Below are positions 16,124-24,752 of a DNA stretch of 52,130 nucleotides, piece by piece. The position numbers and the translations under genes were made by a program. Source of the DNA: JBNKHG01 sp050290225. GTDB lineage: Bacteria; Pseudomonadota; Gammaproteobacteria; Pseudomonadales; Cellvibrionaceae. Position 1 is the stretch's first letter, and each line of letters starts with the position of its first letter. A model generated the notes under the pieces. The model was not told where the DNA came from, ran no database searches, and was given only the letters and a program-made list of their open reading frames with translations. The stretch lies in NCBI GenBank assembly GCA_050290225.1, contig JBNKHG010000045.1:1-52130 (forward strand). Direction: 5' to 3'.

Positions 16124-16960
16124 ATGGATATAGAACTGCTAAAAACCTTTCTCGAGGTCAATAAAACCCGTCATTTCGGTAAAGCCGCGGAGAATCTGTA
16201 TCTCACACAGGCCGCCGTGAGCGCCCGGGTGAAACAGCTGGAGGAAAGTCTTGGCGTCACCCTGTTTGTACGCGCCCGCAACAATATTCACCTGACCGCT
16301 GAAGGCGAGCGCCTGGTTCCCCATGCCGAGACCATGTTGATGGCCTGGTCGCGGGCACGGCAGGATGTGGCGCTGAAGATGGAACAAAAGCACCAATTGA
16401 GCCTGGGTACCACCGCGGGGCTGTGGCGGTTTGTCATGCAGGACAAACTCGGCAAAATTCACCGCAACTTTCCAGAACTGGCGTTGCGAGCCCAGGCCCA
16501 TTCCGCCGATGAGCTCCAGCGTCTGCTGCAGGAAGGCATTATCGATTTGGGATTGCTCTACGAACCGGTCAATATGCCGAACTTTACCGCCAAACCCCTG
16601 GGCAAACTCAAGTTGGTGCTGGCCACCTCCGAGCCGCAGGTTACCCCCAAGACAGCCTTTCAATCCAACTATGTCTTTGTCGACTGGGGGACGGCGTTTG
16701 CCATGTTTCATGCCAAGCGTTTTGGCGATGTGCCACCGGCGGTGCTGCATACCAATATGGCCAGTATCGCTGAAACGTATATGACGGAACACGGGGGCTC
16801 CGCCTATCTGCCGGACATTGTGCTGGAAAACCTGGAACAGGGCGCTTTCTATCGGGTGCAGGGAGCGCCCACGTTTTCCCGTGATGTCTATGCCGTCTAT
16901 CGCAGTAATTTTGACCGGTTGGAAATGGTGGCCGACATTATCGAGTGTTTGCGGCTGTAA
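16124..16960 (+). CDS. hdfR: LysR-type regulator, HdfR-like
   Basis: A 278-residue LysR regulator. The helix-turn-helix is at residues 1-60 (LLKTFLEVNKTRHFGKAAE, TQAAVSARVKQLEESLG), followed by the effector-binding domain. The N-terminus closely follows HdfR, known in E. coli as a regulator of flhDC and of gltBD. The gene is divergent from maoP across 260 bases, the conserved hdfR-maoP synteny. That gap contains an AT-rich block (about 15930-15965) suited to promoters and regulator binding. LysR proteins usually control the divergent gene and themselves. Confidence 0.9.
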   Translation: MDIELLKTFLEVNKTRHFGKAAENLYLTQAAVSARVKQLEESLGVTLFVRARNNIHLTAEGERLVPHAETMLMAWSRARQDVALKMEQKHQLSLGTTAGLWRFVMQDKLGKIHRNFPELALRAQAHSADELQRLLQEGIIDLGLLYEPVNMPNFTAKPLGKLKLVLATSEPQVTPKTAFQSNYVFVDWGTAFAMFHAKRFGDVPPAVLHTNMASIAETYMTEHGGSAYLPDIVLENLEQGAFYRVQGAPTFSRDVYAVYRSNFDRLEMVADIIECLRL

Positions 16961-16982
16961 AAAGCCGATGCTTACAGGCTTT
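16961..16982. terminator. Possible bidirectional terminator hairpin
   Basis: AAAGCC (16961-16966) pairs with GGCTTT (16977-16982) around a 10-base loop, immediately after the hdfR stop and 50 bases before the end of the converging PA3496-like gene. The A-rich and T-rich flanks allow use on both strands, but the stem is short. Confidence 0.4.
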
Positions 16983-17034
16983 CTGTAATGCACCGGCGAA
17001 CCGTTAAGGGGAGGAATTCAAAGCGCCCGGGGTA

Positions 17035-17238
17035 TCAGTCGAGTCGTTCATCAGGGTAATAGCCCAACTCTTCAGCCAGTCGGCGTCTTTCGAACTTGTC
17101 TTCCATTTTGCGTCGCAATTCGGTCTTGCGTCGCATTTTTTCTTTTCTTTCCTTAAGGGTTTCCTGATAGTCGTAATCGTCGTATTCGTCATCGGGTGAC
17201 GTGCGGACATCGTGCCACTCGTCGCTGTGCCTACCCAT
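17035..17238 (-). CDS. PA3496-family small protein
   Basis: A 67-residue, highly charged protein: an acidic N-terminus (DDEYDDYD), a basic helix (KERKEKMRRKTELRRKM) and the ending ERRRLAEELGYYPDERLD. This composition and the R-R-L-x-E-E-L motif match the PA3496 family, annotated as putative envelope integrity proteins. No membrane segment or signal peptide is visible, so the molecular role is open. The ATG has GGAGTAACG in front. The neighbouring genes converge or diverge, so it is probably transcribed alone. Confidence 0.8.
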   Translation of the reverse strand: MGRHSDEWHDVRTSPDDEYDDYDYQETLKERKEKMRRKTELRRKMEDKFERRRLAEELGYYPDERLD

Positions 17239-17460
17239 TGTCGTTACTCCTGAAAAGGCGCGGTCAAGGAGCTGAAATATCGCTCCGCCTTTAGATTCTG
17301 TAAATCAAAATTACTTGATGGTTACGATTACTCTTTCTTGTGGCGAAGCTGGCAGGTGATCGCGGCGAACCGGCCGTATCACCTGGCTACCGGGAACCCG
17401 GCATGGGCTGAGCAGGGTCGGGTCGTTGCGATTTATGGCCGTATCCGCCACACTCGCCGG

Positions 17461-18552
17461 ATGATGCGAAGAAGTCTGTTTGCGCTTTTGGTGTTGGTGG
17501 TCCTGACAGCCATGTACCAACCCCCCCTGTACCACGGCCCCCTGTCAGATCACTTTGACGGCGAGCGTTTTTTTAACCCGGTGCCGATGGAAAATGGCCT
17601 GGCTGAGTTGATTCGCTGGCGCCTCAACGCCGACGCTGAACCCTGGCCGGCGTCGGTTCCGGTTGAACAGCAACGCCCCACCTCTGCACGGGTGCCCCAG
17701 GGACGACTGCGGGCGACTTTTATTGGTCACGGGACAGTGCTGTTGCAACTGGATGGTCTTAACATCATCACCGATCCGATTTATGCCCAGCGCGCTACTC
17801 CGTTTTTCTTTATGGGCCCCCAGCGTGTGCGTCAGCCGGGAGTGGCGTTTGAGGATCTGCCCCCCATCGACCTGGTGTTGATCAGCCATAACCACTACGA
17901 CCACCTGGATCTGGACACCCTGAAACGACTGAAACGGCGAGACAACCCCCTGATACTGACAGGGCTTGGCAATGATGCCTGGCTGCGTCGGCGGGGATTC
18001 GACCGGGTGACAGGCCTCGATTGGCACCAGCAGTTACAGTATCGGGGGCTTACCCTGGCATTCACACCCAATCAGCACTGGTCCGCAAGAGGGCTGACTG
18101 ACAGATGCAAAACCCTGTGGGGCGGTTTTGTCATTGAAGCCAGTCGCCACCGGGTTTATTTCGCCGGGGATACCGGCTACGGAGAATTCTTCACCGACCT
18201 GGGGAGGCGGTACGGCAGTTTCGACCTCGCCCTTTTGCCTATCGGCGCCTTTCTGCCCCGCTGGTTTATGCGCTACCAGCACATTAACCCCGAAGAGGCC
18301 GTTCAGGCCCATCGGGACCTGAGGGCGCGCCGCAGTATGGCCATCCACTTTGGGACCTTCGCGCTGGCCGACGACGGTATTGACGAGCCTGTGCGGCAAT
18401 TGCAGGAGGCCCTGGACCAGGGGCAGATCAGTGCAGAGGATTTCCCGGTGCCGGCGTTTGGCGCCAGCTACAGCATCGAACCGCGAGCTGCGGAAAATCA
18501 CAGGCTGCCCGTGCGTACCGAAGTCCAGCTGGGCCGCACCGGCACCGATTAA
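17461..18552 (+). CDS. NAPE-PLD-like metallo-beta-lactamase-fold hydrolase
   Basis: About 363 residues. An N-terminal membrane anchor or signal (SLFALLVLVVLTAMY) is followed by an MBL fold of the NAPE-hydrolysing phospholipase D/UlaG-like type: IGHGTVLLQLDGLNIITDP, the zinc motif SHNHYDHLD, NQHWSARG, FAGDTGYGEFF and the final HFGTFALADDG. All metal ligands are present. Relatives cleave phosphodiester bonds, for example of N-acyl-phosphatidylethanolamine. The frame is open further upstream, but the ATG at 17461 (or 17464) directly before the hydrophobic helix is the natural start. The ribosome site is weak. The methyltransferase gene begins 15 bases after its stop. Confidence 0.87.
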   Translation: MMRRSLFALLVLVVLTAMYQPPLYHGPLSDHFDGERFFNPVPMENGLAELIRWRLNADAEPWPASVPVEQQRPTSARVPQGRLRATFIGHGTVLLQLDGLNIITDPIYAQRATPFFFMGPQRVRQPGVAFEDLPPIDLVLISHNHYDHLDLDTLKRLKRRDNPLILTGLGNDAWLRRRGFDRVTGLDWHQQLQYRGLTLAFTPNQHWSARGLTDRCKTLWGGFVIEASRHRVYFAGDTGYGEFFTDLGRRYGSFDLALLPIGAFLPRWFMRYQHINPEEAVQAHRDLRARRSMAIHFGTFALADDGIDEPVRQLQEALDQGQISAEDFPVPAFGASYSIEPRAAENHRLPVRTEVQLGRTGTD

Positions 18553-18567
18553 CCAGACCTGAAACCA

Positions 18568-19176
18568 ATGGATACCGACCGCGAAAAATGGAATCGTCGT
18601 TTTGCCGATAAACCCCTGATCCCTCCCAGGGCCCCGGGCTTCCTGGAGGCCGCTATCGGTGAATTGGCGCCGGGTTCGGCCCTTGAACTCGCCTGTGGCG
18701 ACGGCGCCGGAGCACTCTGCCTGGCCGCTGCCGGGTTTGAGGTTACGGCAGTGGATATCTCCGGGGTGGCACTGGCGCGGCTGAGGAACTTTTATGGGGA
18801 ATGTACCGGGGGGCGTGCAGGGGGGCGTGCAGGGGGGCGTGTAGGGGAAGGCGCCAACCGAATTCACACCCGTGCTCTGGATCTGGATAACATCGAGGCC
18901 CTGAATGGGCTGGGCCGGTTCAACAACCTGTTGGTCTTCAACTATAAGCCGGCGCCGGCCCTTTGGCAGCGGTTGCCGGACCTGTTACTGCCCGGTGGCC
19001 GGCTGATGTTAAGTACATTTAACACCGAGCATCATCGGAAAACGGGCTTTCCCCTGCGTTTTTGCCTGTCTCCCCGGGAGTTGATCGGCAGTCATCCGCA
19101 GCTGGAGCTACTGGTTTATCAGTCTGTGGTGCGTGGGGATGATGCGATGGATGATTATTTGTTCATTCGCCGGTAA
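18568..19176 (+). CDS. Class I SAM-dependent methyltransferase
   Basis: About 202 residues. Motif I ALELACGDGAGAL and the acidic end of strand 2 (VTAVDIS) give the SAM site; LLVFNYKPAPAL and LLPGGRLMLSTF match later motifs. It resembles small TehB/thiopurine-type methyltransferases, but the substrate is unknown. A Gly/Arg insert (GGRAGGRAGGRVG, about residues 81-93), encoded by a 12-bp tandem repeat, sits between strand 2 and strand 3, probably in a loop. It follows the MBL gene closely and is probably cotranscribed with it. Confidence 0.82.
   Translation: MDTDREKWNRRFADKPLIPPRAPGFLEAAIGELAPGSALELACGDGAGALCLAAAGFEVTAVDISGVALARLRNFYGECTGGRAGGRAGGRVGEGANRIHTRALDLDNIEALNGLGRFNNLLVFNYKPAPALWQRLPDLLLPGGRLMLSTFNTEHHRKTGFPLRFCLSPRELIGSHPQLELLVYQSVVRGDDAMDDYLFIRR
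18808..18843 (+). repeat. 12-bp tandem repeat x3 inside the methyltransferase
   Basis: GGGGGGCGTGCA occurs at 18808-18819 and 18820-18831, and as GGGGGGCGTGTA at 18832-18843. The unit is four codons (Gly-Gly-Arg-Ala/Val), so copy changes keep the frame. G-rich runs make slippage likely. Confidence 0.9.
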
Positions 19177-19338
19177 ACGTTGGGGCGAGGCCTGTGCCAA
19201 TAGGCCAATAGCGGGAAATTATGGGATAATGGCGCCTTTTTTACGGCCGTCCACAGGTTTACAGCCGTTCAAAGGCGGTCGGGCGATAATTGTGTCGTCT
19301 TCCCGGCGCCAAGGTTAGAACTCTCCCAGGAAAACCCT

Positions 19339-19986
19339 ATGTTGAAGTACCAGATAATTCCGGTCACACCCTACCAGCAGAATTGCACCCTGCTCTGGTG
19401 CGATGAAACCCTCAAGGCAGCCGTGGTGGACCCCGGTGGGGACCTGCACCTGATCAAGCAGGCCGTGGCCAACGCGGGCGTGACGCTGGAAAAAATCATC
19501 CTCACCCACGGCCACCTGGATCATGTGGCCGGCACTGCCGCCCTGGTGGACGAGTTGGGGCTGCCTATTGAAGGCCCCCACGAGGAGGACATGTTCTGGA
19601 TCGATATGCTGCCTCAGCAGGTGCAGCAGATGGGCTTTCCACCGGCCCGGGCCTTTCGTCCCGATCGGTTTTTGCATCAGGGCGATAAAATTGAAATTGG
19701 CAATGTCACCCTGGAGGTGCGCCACACCCCGGGCCATACGCCCGGCCACGTGATCCTGTTCGATCCCGGCACCCGACTGGCCCTGGTGGGAGATGTACTT
19801 TTCCAGGGGTCGATCGGTCGCACCGATTTCCCCCGCGGCGATTTCAATACCCTGGTCACCTCCATCCGGGAGCAGTTGTGGTCCCTGGGGGATGATGTTG
19901 CCTTTATTCCCGGTCACGGTCCCATGTCCACCTTTGGCCACGAGCGCCAGACCAACGCCTTTGTCGCCGACAAGAACTTTGGTTAA
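19339..19986 (+). CDS. ycbL: YcbL-type MBL-fold hydrolase (glyoxalase II-like)
   Basis: A 215-residue type II glyoxalase-like protein. Zinc ligands: THGHLDHVAG, HTPGHTPGH, VGDVLFQGSIGRTDFP and IPGHGPMS. The GRTDFPRGD signature and length fit YcbL rather than the longer GloB. Relatives hydrolyse S-lactoylglutathione weakly; the physiological substrate is uncertain. The ATG has an AGGAAAA site. The thioesterase gene starts 9 bases after the stop, so the two form an operon. Confidence 0.88.
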   Translation: MLKYQIIPVTPYQQNCTLLWCDETLKAAVVDPGGDLHLIKQAVANAGVTLEKIILTHGHLDHVAGTAALVDELGLPIEGPHEEDMFWIDMLPQQVQQMGFPPARAFRPDRFLHQGDKIEIGNVTLEVRHTPGHTPGHVILFDPGTRLALVGDVLFQGSIGRTDFPRGDFNTLVTSIREQLWSLGDDVAFIPGHGPMSTFGHERQTNAFVADKNFG

Positions 19987-19995
19987 GGAGCAACC

Positions 19996-20448
19996 ATGTC
20001 AGGCAATCCAGTAAAGGACAGTATCTGGTTTGGCGACCCGGCCTCGGACCTCGATGCCCTCAACCGCATGGGTAAGAATACCGCCGTCGAGCATCTGGGG
20101 ATCGAAATCACCGAGATCGGTCCCGATTTTGTTCGCGGCACCATGCCTGCCGATCAACGCACTCATCAGGTGTTCGGGTTGATACATGGCGGCTGCAATG
20201 TGGTTCTCGCTGAGACCCTGGGTTCGGTCGGGGCCAACCTGGCGGTGGACAGCAGCCGGTACTACTGCCTGGGGCAGGAAGTGAACGCCAACCATGTACG
20301 GGGTGTACGCGAGGGGCTGGTGACGGGTACGGCCAAATTGGCCTATCGGGGGCGCAGCTCACAGGTGTGGGATATCAGAATCGAAGACGAGCGCGGGCGC
20401 TTGAGTTCTATCTCCCGACTGACCATGGCCGTGGTAAAACGCGGTTAG
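19996..20448 (+). CDS. Hotdog-fold acyl-CoA thioesterase, MenI/YdiI-like
   Basis: A 150-residue single hotdog domain. The family pattern FGLIHGGCNVVLAETLGSVGANL carries the catalytic Glu in the helix, and GQEVNANHVRGVREGLVTG is very close to E. coli YdiI/MenI. These enzymes hydrolyse aromatic acyl-CoA such as 1,4-dihydroxy-2-naphthoyl-CoA, but many relatives act broadly. AAGGAG precedes the ATG. With no menaquinone genes nearby, I would not assign the pathway. Confidence 0.85.
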   Translation: MSGNPVKDSIWFGDPASDLDALNRMGKNTAVEHLGIEITEIGPDFVRGTMPADQRTHQVFGLIHGGCNVVLAETLGSVGANLAVDSSRYYCLGQEVNANHVRGVREGLVTGTAKLAYRGRSSQVWDIRIEDERGRLSSISRLTMAVVKRG

Positions 20449-20519
20449 CACTGCGGACCAAACCTGTCCGGAAAAATCCAAAGCCCGGGCAACTGAACTG
20501 ATTTTTGAGGTAATGACCC

Positions 20520-20957
20520 ATGTGGAATGTCTATTTGTCCGGTGAAATACACACCGACTGGCGCGAGCGTATAGCGGCGGGAGCCAAGGCTGCGGGCCTG
20601 GCGGTCACATTCAGTGCCCCTGTCACCGATCACGACGCCAGCGATGCCGCTGGCGATCACCTGGGGATCGAAGAAAATCCCTTCTGGCGCGATCACAAGT
20701 CCGCCAAAGTCAACGCCATTCGCACCAAGACCCTGATCGAGAGTGCCGATCTGGTGGTTGTCCGCTTCGGCGACAAGTACAAGCAGTGGAACGCCGCCTT
20801 CGACGCGGGTTACTGTGCCGCCTTGGGCACGCCCTATATCACCCTGCACGATGACGCCATTATCCACCCGCTGAAGGAGGTGGATGCCGCTGCCCTTGCC
20901 TGGGCCCGCACCCCGGAAGCGGTGGTGGAAATCCTCAAATATGTCACTGCGCCCTAG
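20520..20957 (+). CDS. ytoQ: YtoQ family protein
   Basis: A 145-residue protein matching YtoQ from start (MWNVYLSGEIHTDWRE) to end. It has a nucleoside-2-deoxyribosyltransferase-like Rossmann pattern: LSGEIHTDWR at strand 1 and ESADLVVVRFGDKYKQWNAA in the middle. Function not established. It starts 71 bases after the thioesterase stop. TTTGAGGT ahead of the ATG is a modest ribosome site. Confidence 0.88.
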   Translation: MWNVYLSGEIHTDWRERIAAGAKAAGLAVTFSAPVTDHDASDAAGDHLGIEENPFWRDHKSAKVNAIRTKTLIESADLVVVRFGDKYKQWNAAFDAGYCAALGTPYITLHDDAIIHPLKEVDAAALAWARTPEAVVEILKYVTAP

Positions 20958-20993
20958 GCGTTAACACCCCGTTACCAAGGTGCTGAGCCACTG

Positions 20994-21755
20994 ATGGCGT
21001 TTCGAGGCAGGCGCCCCCCGGCGCGAATCGTCAAAACCCCTGTCGCCGCGGAAGCGCGGTTGGGGTTTGACTATCTTCTCAAGCAGTCCAATCGCCGCAC
21101 TACCCTGTCGTTACAGGTCAAGGACGGGCGGGTGGAAGTGGCCGCCCCGGAAAGCCTGCCGGTGCAGGAGGCGCACAGCTTTGTCGCGGACAAGCGGCAG
21201 TGGGTGTTGCAGCAACTGGATAAACAGCGTCAGCGCCGGGATGAAGCGGCCGACTACAGCTTCGAAGACGGGGACCGCATTCCCTATCTCGGCCAGCATT
21301 ATACCCTGCAGATTGGTCGTGCCCCCCAGACCCGGGTCCATCTGGCCGAAGAGCGCGGCCTGCTCTATGTCCTGCTGGGCAACCGCTCGCGCCGGCCACG
21401 ACCCGAACAGGTGAAGCAGGCGTTGCAGACCTGGTACCGGCAACAGGCGGCCGAGCTGCTGACCGGGAAAACCCGGGTTGCCGCTGGCCGATTGGGGGTA
21501 GGGGTCAAAGAGGTTTGTTTTCGCCAGACCAAAAGTAAATGGGGTCACTGCACCCGGGAAGGCGTGATTCAGTACAACTGGCTGATCATGCAAGCGCCAG
21601 TGGCCGTGGTGGATTACCTGGTGGCCCACGAAGTCAGTCACCGGGTTCACTTGAATCACAGCCAGCGTTTCTGGCGTCAGGTGGAAGTGCTGTGTCCGGA
21701 CTACCAGTCGCAGCGACGCTGGCTGCGGGAAAACAGTCATCGGCTGGGACTCTGA
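20994..21755 (+). CDS. YgjP/SprT-like zinc metallopeptidase domain protein
   Basis: A 253-residue member of the YgjP (DUF45) family. The N-terminal half is a beta-rich domain (RRTTLSLQVKDGRVEVAAPE, IPYLGQHYTLQIG). The C-terminal half has the conserved QTKSKWGHCTREG segment and the zinc site HEVSHRVHLNHSQRFW (HExxH plus later His). Family members are thought to be metallopeptidases, related to M48, with unknown targets. Length is typical. It follows ytoQ by 36 bases. Confidence 0.9.
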   Translation: MAFRGRRPPARIVKTPVAAEARLGFDYLLKQSNRRTTLSLQVKDGRVEVAAPESLPVQEAHSFVADKRQWVLQQLDKQRQRRDEAADYSFEDGDRIPYLGQHYTLQIGRAPQTRVHLAEERGLLYVLLGNRSRRPRPEQVKQALQTWYRQQAAELLTGKTRVAAGRLGVGVKEVCFRQTKSKWGHCTREGVIQYNWLIMQAPVAVVDYLVAHEVSHRVHLNHSQRFWRQVEVLCPDYQSQRRWLRENSHRLGL

Positions 21756-21760
21756 AAGCT

Positions 21761-21813
21761 ATGATTGATAGAAAGACGCAATGATTGATAGAGATACGCA
21801 ATGATGGACAGAG
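21761..21813 (+). repeat. 20-bp tandem repeat, about 2.6 copies
   Basis: ATGATTGATAGAAAGACGCA (21761-21780), ATGATTGATAGAGATACGCA (21781-21800), then a partial ATGATGGACAGAG. It lies just after the YgjP-like stop and before the DUF2750 gene. Each unit carries an ATG, but no frame extends usefully. Confidence 0.85.
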
Positions 21814-21859
21814 CACCTGCGGAAAAATTCATTCAACCTTGATATAGGGCCAAACACCG

Positions 21860-22222
21860 ATGGAACCACTGGGCGATAACCTGGAAGAAAATTACGACCG
21901 CTTTATTGTCGAAGCCATTGAGCAGGGGTGCATCTGGGGCCTGGAAGGGCCTGAGGGGTGGGCGCTGTGCCCCTCGGAGAAAGAGAAAGAGACCGATGTG
22001 ATCCCCTTCTGGTCGCAGCCCGAATTCGCCCAGGCTCACTGTGTCGACGATTGGTCCGTGTATAAACCGGTGGCGGTGTCGCTTGAGGAGTTTCTCGAGG
22101 ACTGGTTGCCGGGCATGCACGAGGATGTGTATTTGGTGGGCATCAACTGGAACCGGGAGATGGAGGGCGACGAAGTCGAACCCCTGGACCTGCTGGATGA
22201 GATCGAATCCGAGTTGCGCTAG
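21860..22222 (+). CDS. DUF2750 domain protein
   Basis: A 120-residue acidic protein with the DUF2750 pattern: an N-terminal helix (NYDRFIVEAIEQGCIWGLEG), WALCPSEKE, IPFWSQPEFAQAH and a C-terminal EEFLEDWLPGM. Cytosolic, with no signal peptide. The role of the family is unknown. The last 25 residues are strongly acidic. It stands alone between the repeat block and the CorA-type gene. Confidence 0.87.
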   Translation: MEPLGDNLEENYDRFIVEAIEQGCIWGLEGPEGWALCPSEKEKETDVIPFWSQPEFAQAHCVDDWSVYKPVAVSLEEFLEDWLPGMHEDVYLVGINWNREMEGDEVEPLDLLDEIESELR

Positions 22223-22339
22223 TGCGCTACAACGCGTTGCTGGCTATCTGATCGTGTGGCCACTTAATCCAATGGCATAGCGTAATACCATCGCCGGGAT
22301 AAGATCCAACAAAAAATTCTAACAACAGGACACTTCCTC

Positions 22340-23308
22340 ATGATAAGAACCATTTTGATCGACCCGGACGGCGACTCCCGGGAAGGGGGCGCTGCCCAGG
22401 TAGAGGAGTGGCAAGCCATGCCGAATGCCTGGCTTTGGCTGGATCTCTACGACGAGCCCGCCACCAGCGAACGCGAATTGCTACTGGCATTGGGTTGTCA
22501 TGAGCTGGCCATCAACGACGCACAACGCCTGCGCCATCCCCCGAAACTGGAGACCTTTGAGGAATATACCTTTTTATTGTATCGGGGTTTTCGGCAGTTC
22601 GACGAAGACCTCAAGGTCGAGAGCATTCAGATGGCGTTTTGGATTGGGGATCGCCTGTTGATCACTCGCCGCAATGGCCCCTCATTCGGTATCAATGCCC
22701 TGTGGGAACATCCCCAGCGGGCGCAGTGGGTACGGCGACCGGCGCTGCTGGCGATGCGGATTATCGTCGCCTCCGCAAACGGCTACATCCAGGGCGTGCT
22801 GCAGTTCGAGCAGACCCTCAGCGAACTGGAAGATTCCATGCTGGAGCACGCCAACGACGAACTGATGCAAAAGCTGGTGCTCTATCGCTCGCGCCTGCGC
22901 CAGCTTATGCGGGTGTTCAGCTACCACGAGCGGGCCCTGGCTCAGCTGCTGCATCACCCTACGGCGCAACTCGACATGGACGATGGAGAGGTCCCCCACC
23001 AGATTCAGGATGCCTATGAAAAAATGGAACGGTTGAACAGCCTAACCACCATGTATCACGAACTCTGCGGCGACCTGCTGGACGGTTATCTCAATATCAC
23101 CTCGCACCGACTGAACAACACCATGCGGGTGTTGACAGTGATTACGGCGGTGTTTGTGCCAATCAGTTTCCTCGCCGGTATCTACGGGATGAATTTTGAA
23201 GTCATGCCTGAATTGTCCCACCCACGCGGCTACTTTATGTTGTTGAGCGTGATGGCGATAATCGCCACCAGCCTGCTGGCGTTATTTCGCTACAACAAAT
23301 GGATATAA
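22340..23308 (+). CDS. CorA/ZntB-family divalent cation transporter
   Basis: A 322-residue CorA-superfamily channel. A large cytosolic alpha/beta funnel domain covers about residues 1-240, followed by a long stalk helix and two C-terminal membrane helices, the first ending in the ion-selectivity motif YGMNF (near residues 287-291). The short positively charged tail (RYNKWI) is typical. ZntB-like members move zinc or other divalent ions; specificity cannot be read from sequence alone. AGGA precedes the ATG. Confidence 0.9.
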   Translation: MIRTILIDPDGDSREGGAAQVEEWQAMPNAWLWLDLYDEPATSERELLLALGCHELAINDAQRLRHPPKLETFEEYTFLLYRGFRQFDEDLKVESIQMAFWIGDRLLITRRNGPSFGINALWEHPQRAQWVRRPALLAMRIIVASANGYIQGVLQFEQTLSELEDSMLEHANDELMQKLVLYRSRLRQLMRVFSYHERALAQLLHHPTAQLDMDDGEVPHQIQDAYEKMERLNSLTTMYHELCGDLLDGYLNITSHRLNNTMRVLTVITAVFVPISFLAGIYGMNFEVMPELSHPRGYFMLLSVMAIIATSLLALFRYNKWI

Positions 23309-23467
23309 CCGTCCTGCGCTCGCAGTGAAGGGGAACATCCTGTTCACAACAGGGGTCGGTATCCAACCTTCGGGTGACACCCATGCGCCGGTCGTGATGA
23401 TTGCGGAGAAGTTCTCAATCCTGTTGAATGGCCGCTGACCGTTAACAAATTCCAAAGGAGTCGACAG

Positions 23468-24334
23468 TTGGTGACCCTCAAGCCCCGCCGATCCGTTCTC
23501 TATATGCCCGGCGTTAACGCCCGGGCGCTGGAAAAAGCCAAAGCACTCCCGGCTGACACGCTGATCCTGGATCTGGAGGACGCCGTCGCGCCCGACAAAA
23601 AAGTGGAGGCGAGGAATCTTGTGGTCGAAGCCCTGACGCAAGGCGGTTACGGCAAGCGGGAACTGATCGTCCGTTGCAACGGACTCGACACGCCCTGGGG
23701 ACACGACGACCTGATAGCCATAGCGGCTATGCCGGCGCATGGCATCTGCCTGCCCAAAGTGGAAGCGCCGGAAACCATCCAACGTGTGGTCGGGGCACTC
23801 ACCGCTGCCGGTGACAACAGCAAATATATCTGGGCCATGGCGGAAACACCCAGGGGCATCCAGGCCATCGATGAGATTGTCGATGCCGACCCGCGCCTCC
23901 AGGTGATTCTCATGGGCACGTCGGACCTGGCCAAAGAGCTTAGGATTCCCCATACAGCGCAGCGCACCGGATTCCTCTATTCCCTCAGCCGCTGTGTGAT
24001 CGCCGCCCGCGCAGCCGGACTGGACGTCATTGATGGCGTGCACCTGAACCTGGAAGATGATGCCGGGTACGCTGAAGCATGCCAGCAAGGCAGGGAACTG
24101 GGATTCGATGGCAAGAGCCTGATCCACCCAAAACAGATTACCCTGGCCAACGAGGTCTTTGGACCTGGCGATGAGGAGGTCGCACACGCCAAAACGGTCA
24201 TTGAAACCTGGGATCAAGCCACTGCCGAGGGCAAGGGCGTCGCCGTTCTGAACGGTAAATTGATCGAAGTGCTCCATGCCGAGGAAGCCCGTCGAACACT
24301 GGCGATTGCCGACGCTATTCGCGCCCGCGGTTAA
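23468..24334 (+). CDS. HpcH/CitE-family acyl-CoA lyase (malyl/citramalyl-CoA lyase-like)
   Basis: A 288-residue TIM-barrel lyase. Visible motifs: RSVLYMPGVNARALEKA, LDLEDAVAPDKK (metal-binding acid), RCNGLDTPWGHDDL, AETPRGIQAIDEI (metal-binding Glu), LMGTSDLAKEL and GFDGKSLIHPKQI. These match stand-alone CitE/CLYBL/Mcl enzymes that cleave or form malyl-, methylmalyl- or citramalyl-CoA; no citrate lyase alpha or gamma subunits are near. AAAGGAG lies before TTG 23468 and GTG 23471; either could start translation. Confidence 0.88.
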   Translation: MVTLKPRRSVLYMPGVNARALEKAKALPADTLILDLEDAVAPDKKVEARNLVVEALTQGGYGKRELIVRCNGLDTPWGHDDLIAIAAMPAHGICLPKVEAPETIQRVVGALTAAGDNSKYIWAMAETPRGIQAIDEIVDADPRLQVILMGTSDLAKELRIPHTAQRTGFLYSLSRCVIAARAAGLDVIDGVHLNLEDDAGYAEACQQGRELGFDGKSLIHPKQITLANEVFGPGDEEVAHAKTVIETWDQATAEGKGVAVLNGKLIEVLHAEEARRTLAIADAIRARG

Positions 24335-24410
24335 CACGCTGAATTATTGGACAAAGCGCCACCTGCTCTGGCACTATGCGCGCCCAAATGATCAGCCAGG
24401 ACCTGTCGAC

Positions 24411-24752
24411 ATGAGCCCATTGCCCAACTGTCCGAAATGTAATTCCGAATACACTTACGAAGATGGCCTGCTTTATGTCTGCCCCGAATGCGCCCACGAA
24501 TGGGCAAAAGAGGGTGGCGACAGCGCTGAAGATGAAGGCCCTGTGTTCAAGGACAGTAACGGCAATATCCTGCACGATGGCGATACGGTTACCGTCATCA
24601 AGGATCTGAAAATCAAGGGTACATCCCAAGTCGTTAAGGTTGGCACCAAGGTAAAAAATATACGCCTGGTGGAAGGCGATCACGATATCGATTGCAAGAT
24701 CGATGGCATCGGGGCCATGAAATTAAAATCGGAGTTTGTTAAGAAGGTTTGA
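24411..24752 (+). CDS. yjdM: YjdM (PhnA-type) zinc-ribbon protein
   Basis: A 113-residue protein with an N-terminal zinc ribbon, CPKCNSEYTYEDG and VCPECAHEW (two CxxC pairs, residues about 7-31), followed by the YjdM beta domain (VFKDSNGNILHDGDTV, IKGTSQVVKVGTKVKNI). The ATG at 24411 matches the family's MSxLPxCPxC start; the open frame extends upstream without similarity. Despite the old PhnA name it is not a phosphonate hydrolase. Role unknown. Confidence 0.92.
   Translation: MSPLPNCPKCNSEYTYEDGLLYVCPECAHEWAKEGGDSAEDEGPVFKDSNGNILHDGDTVTVIKDLKIKGTSQVVKVGTKVKNIRLVEGDHDIDCKIDGIGAMKLKSEFVKKV

Noticed and set aside
18808..21813. CRISPR array suggested by short repeats
   Set aside because: The 12-bp and 20-bp units are contiguous tandem repeats without spacers, and no cas genes are present.
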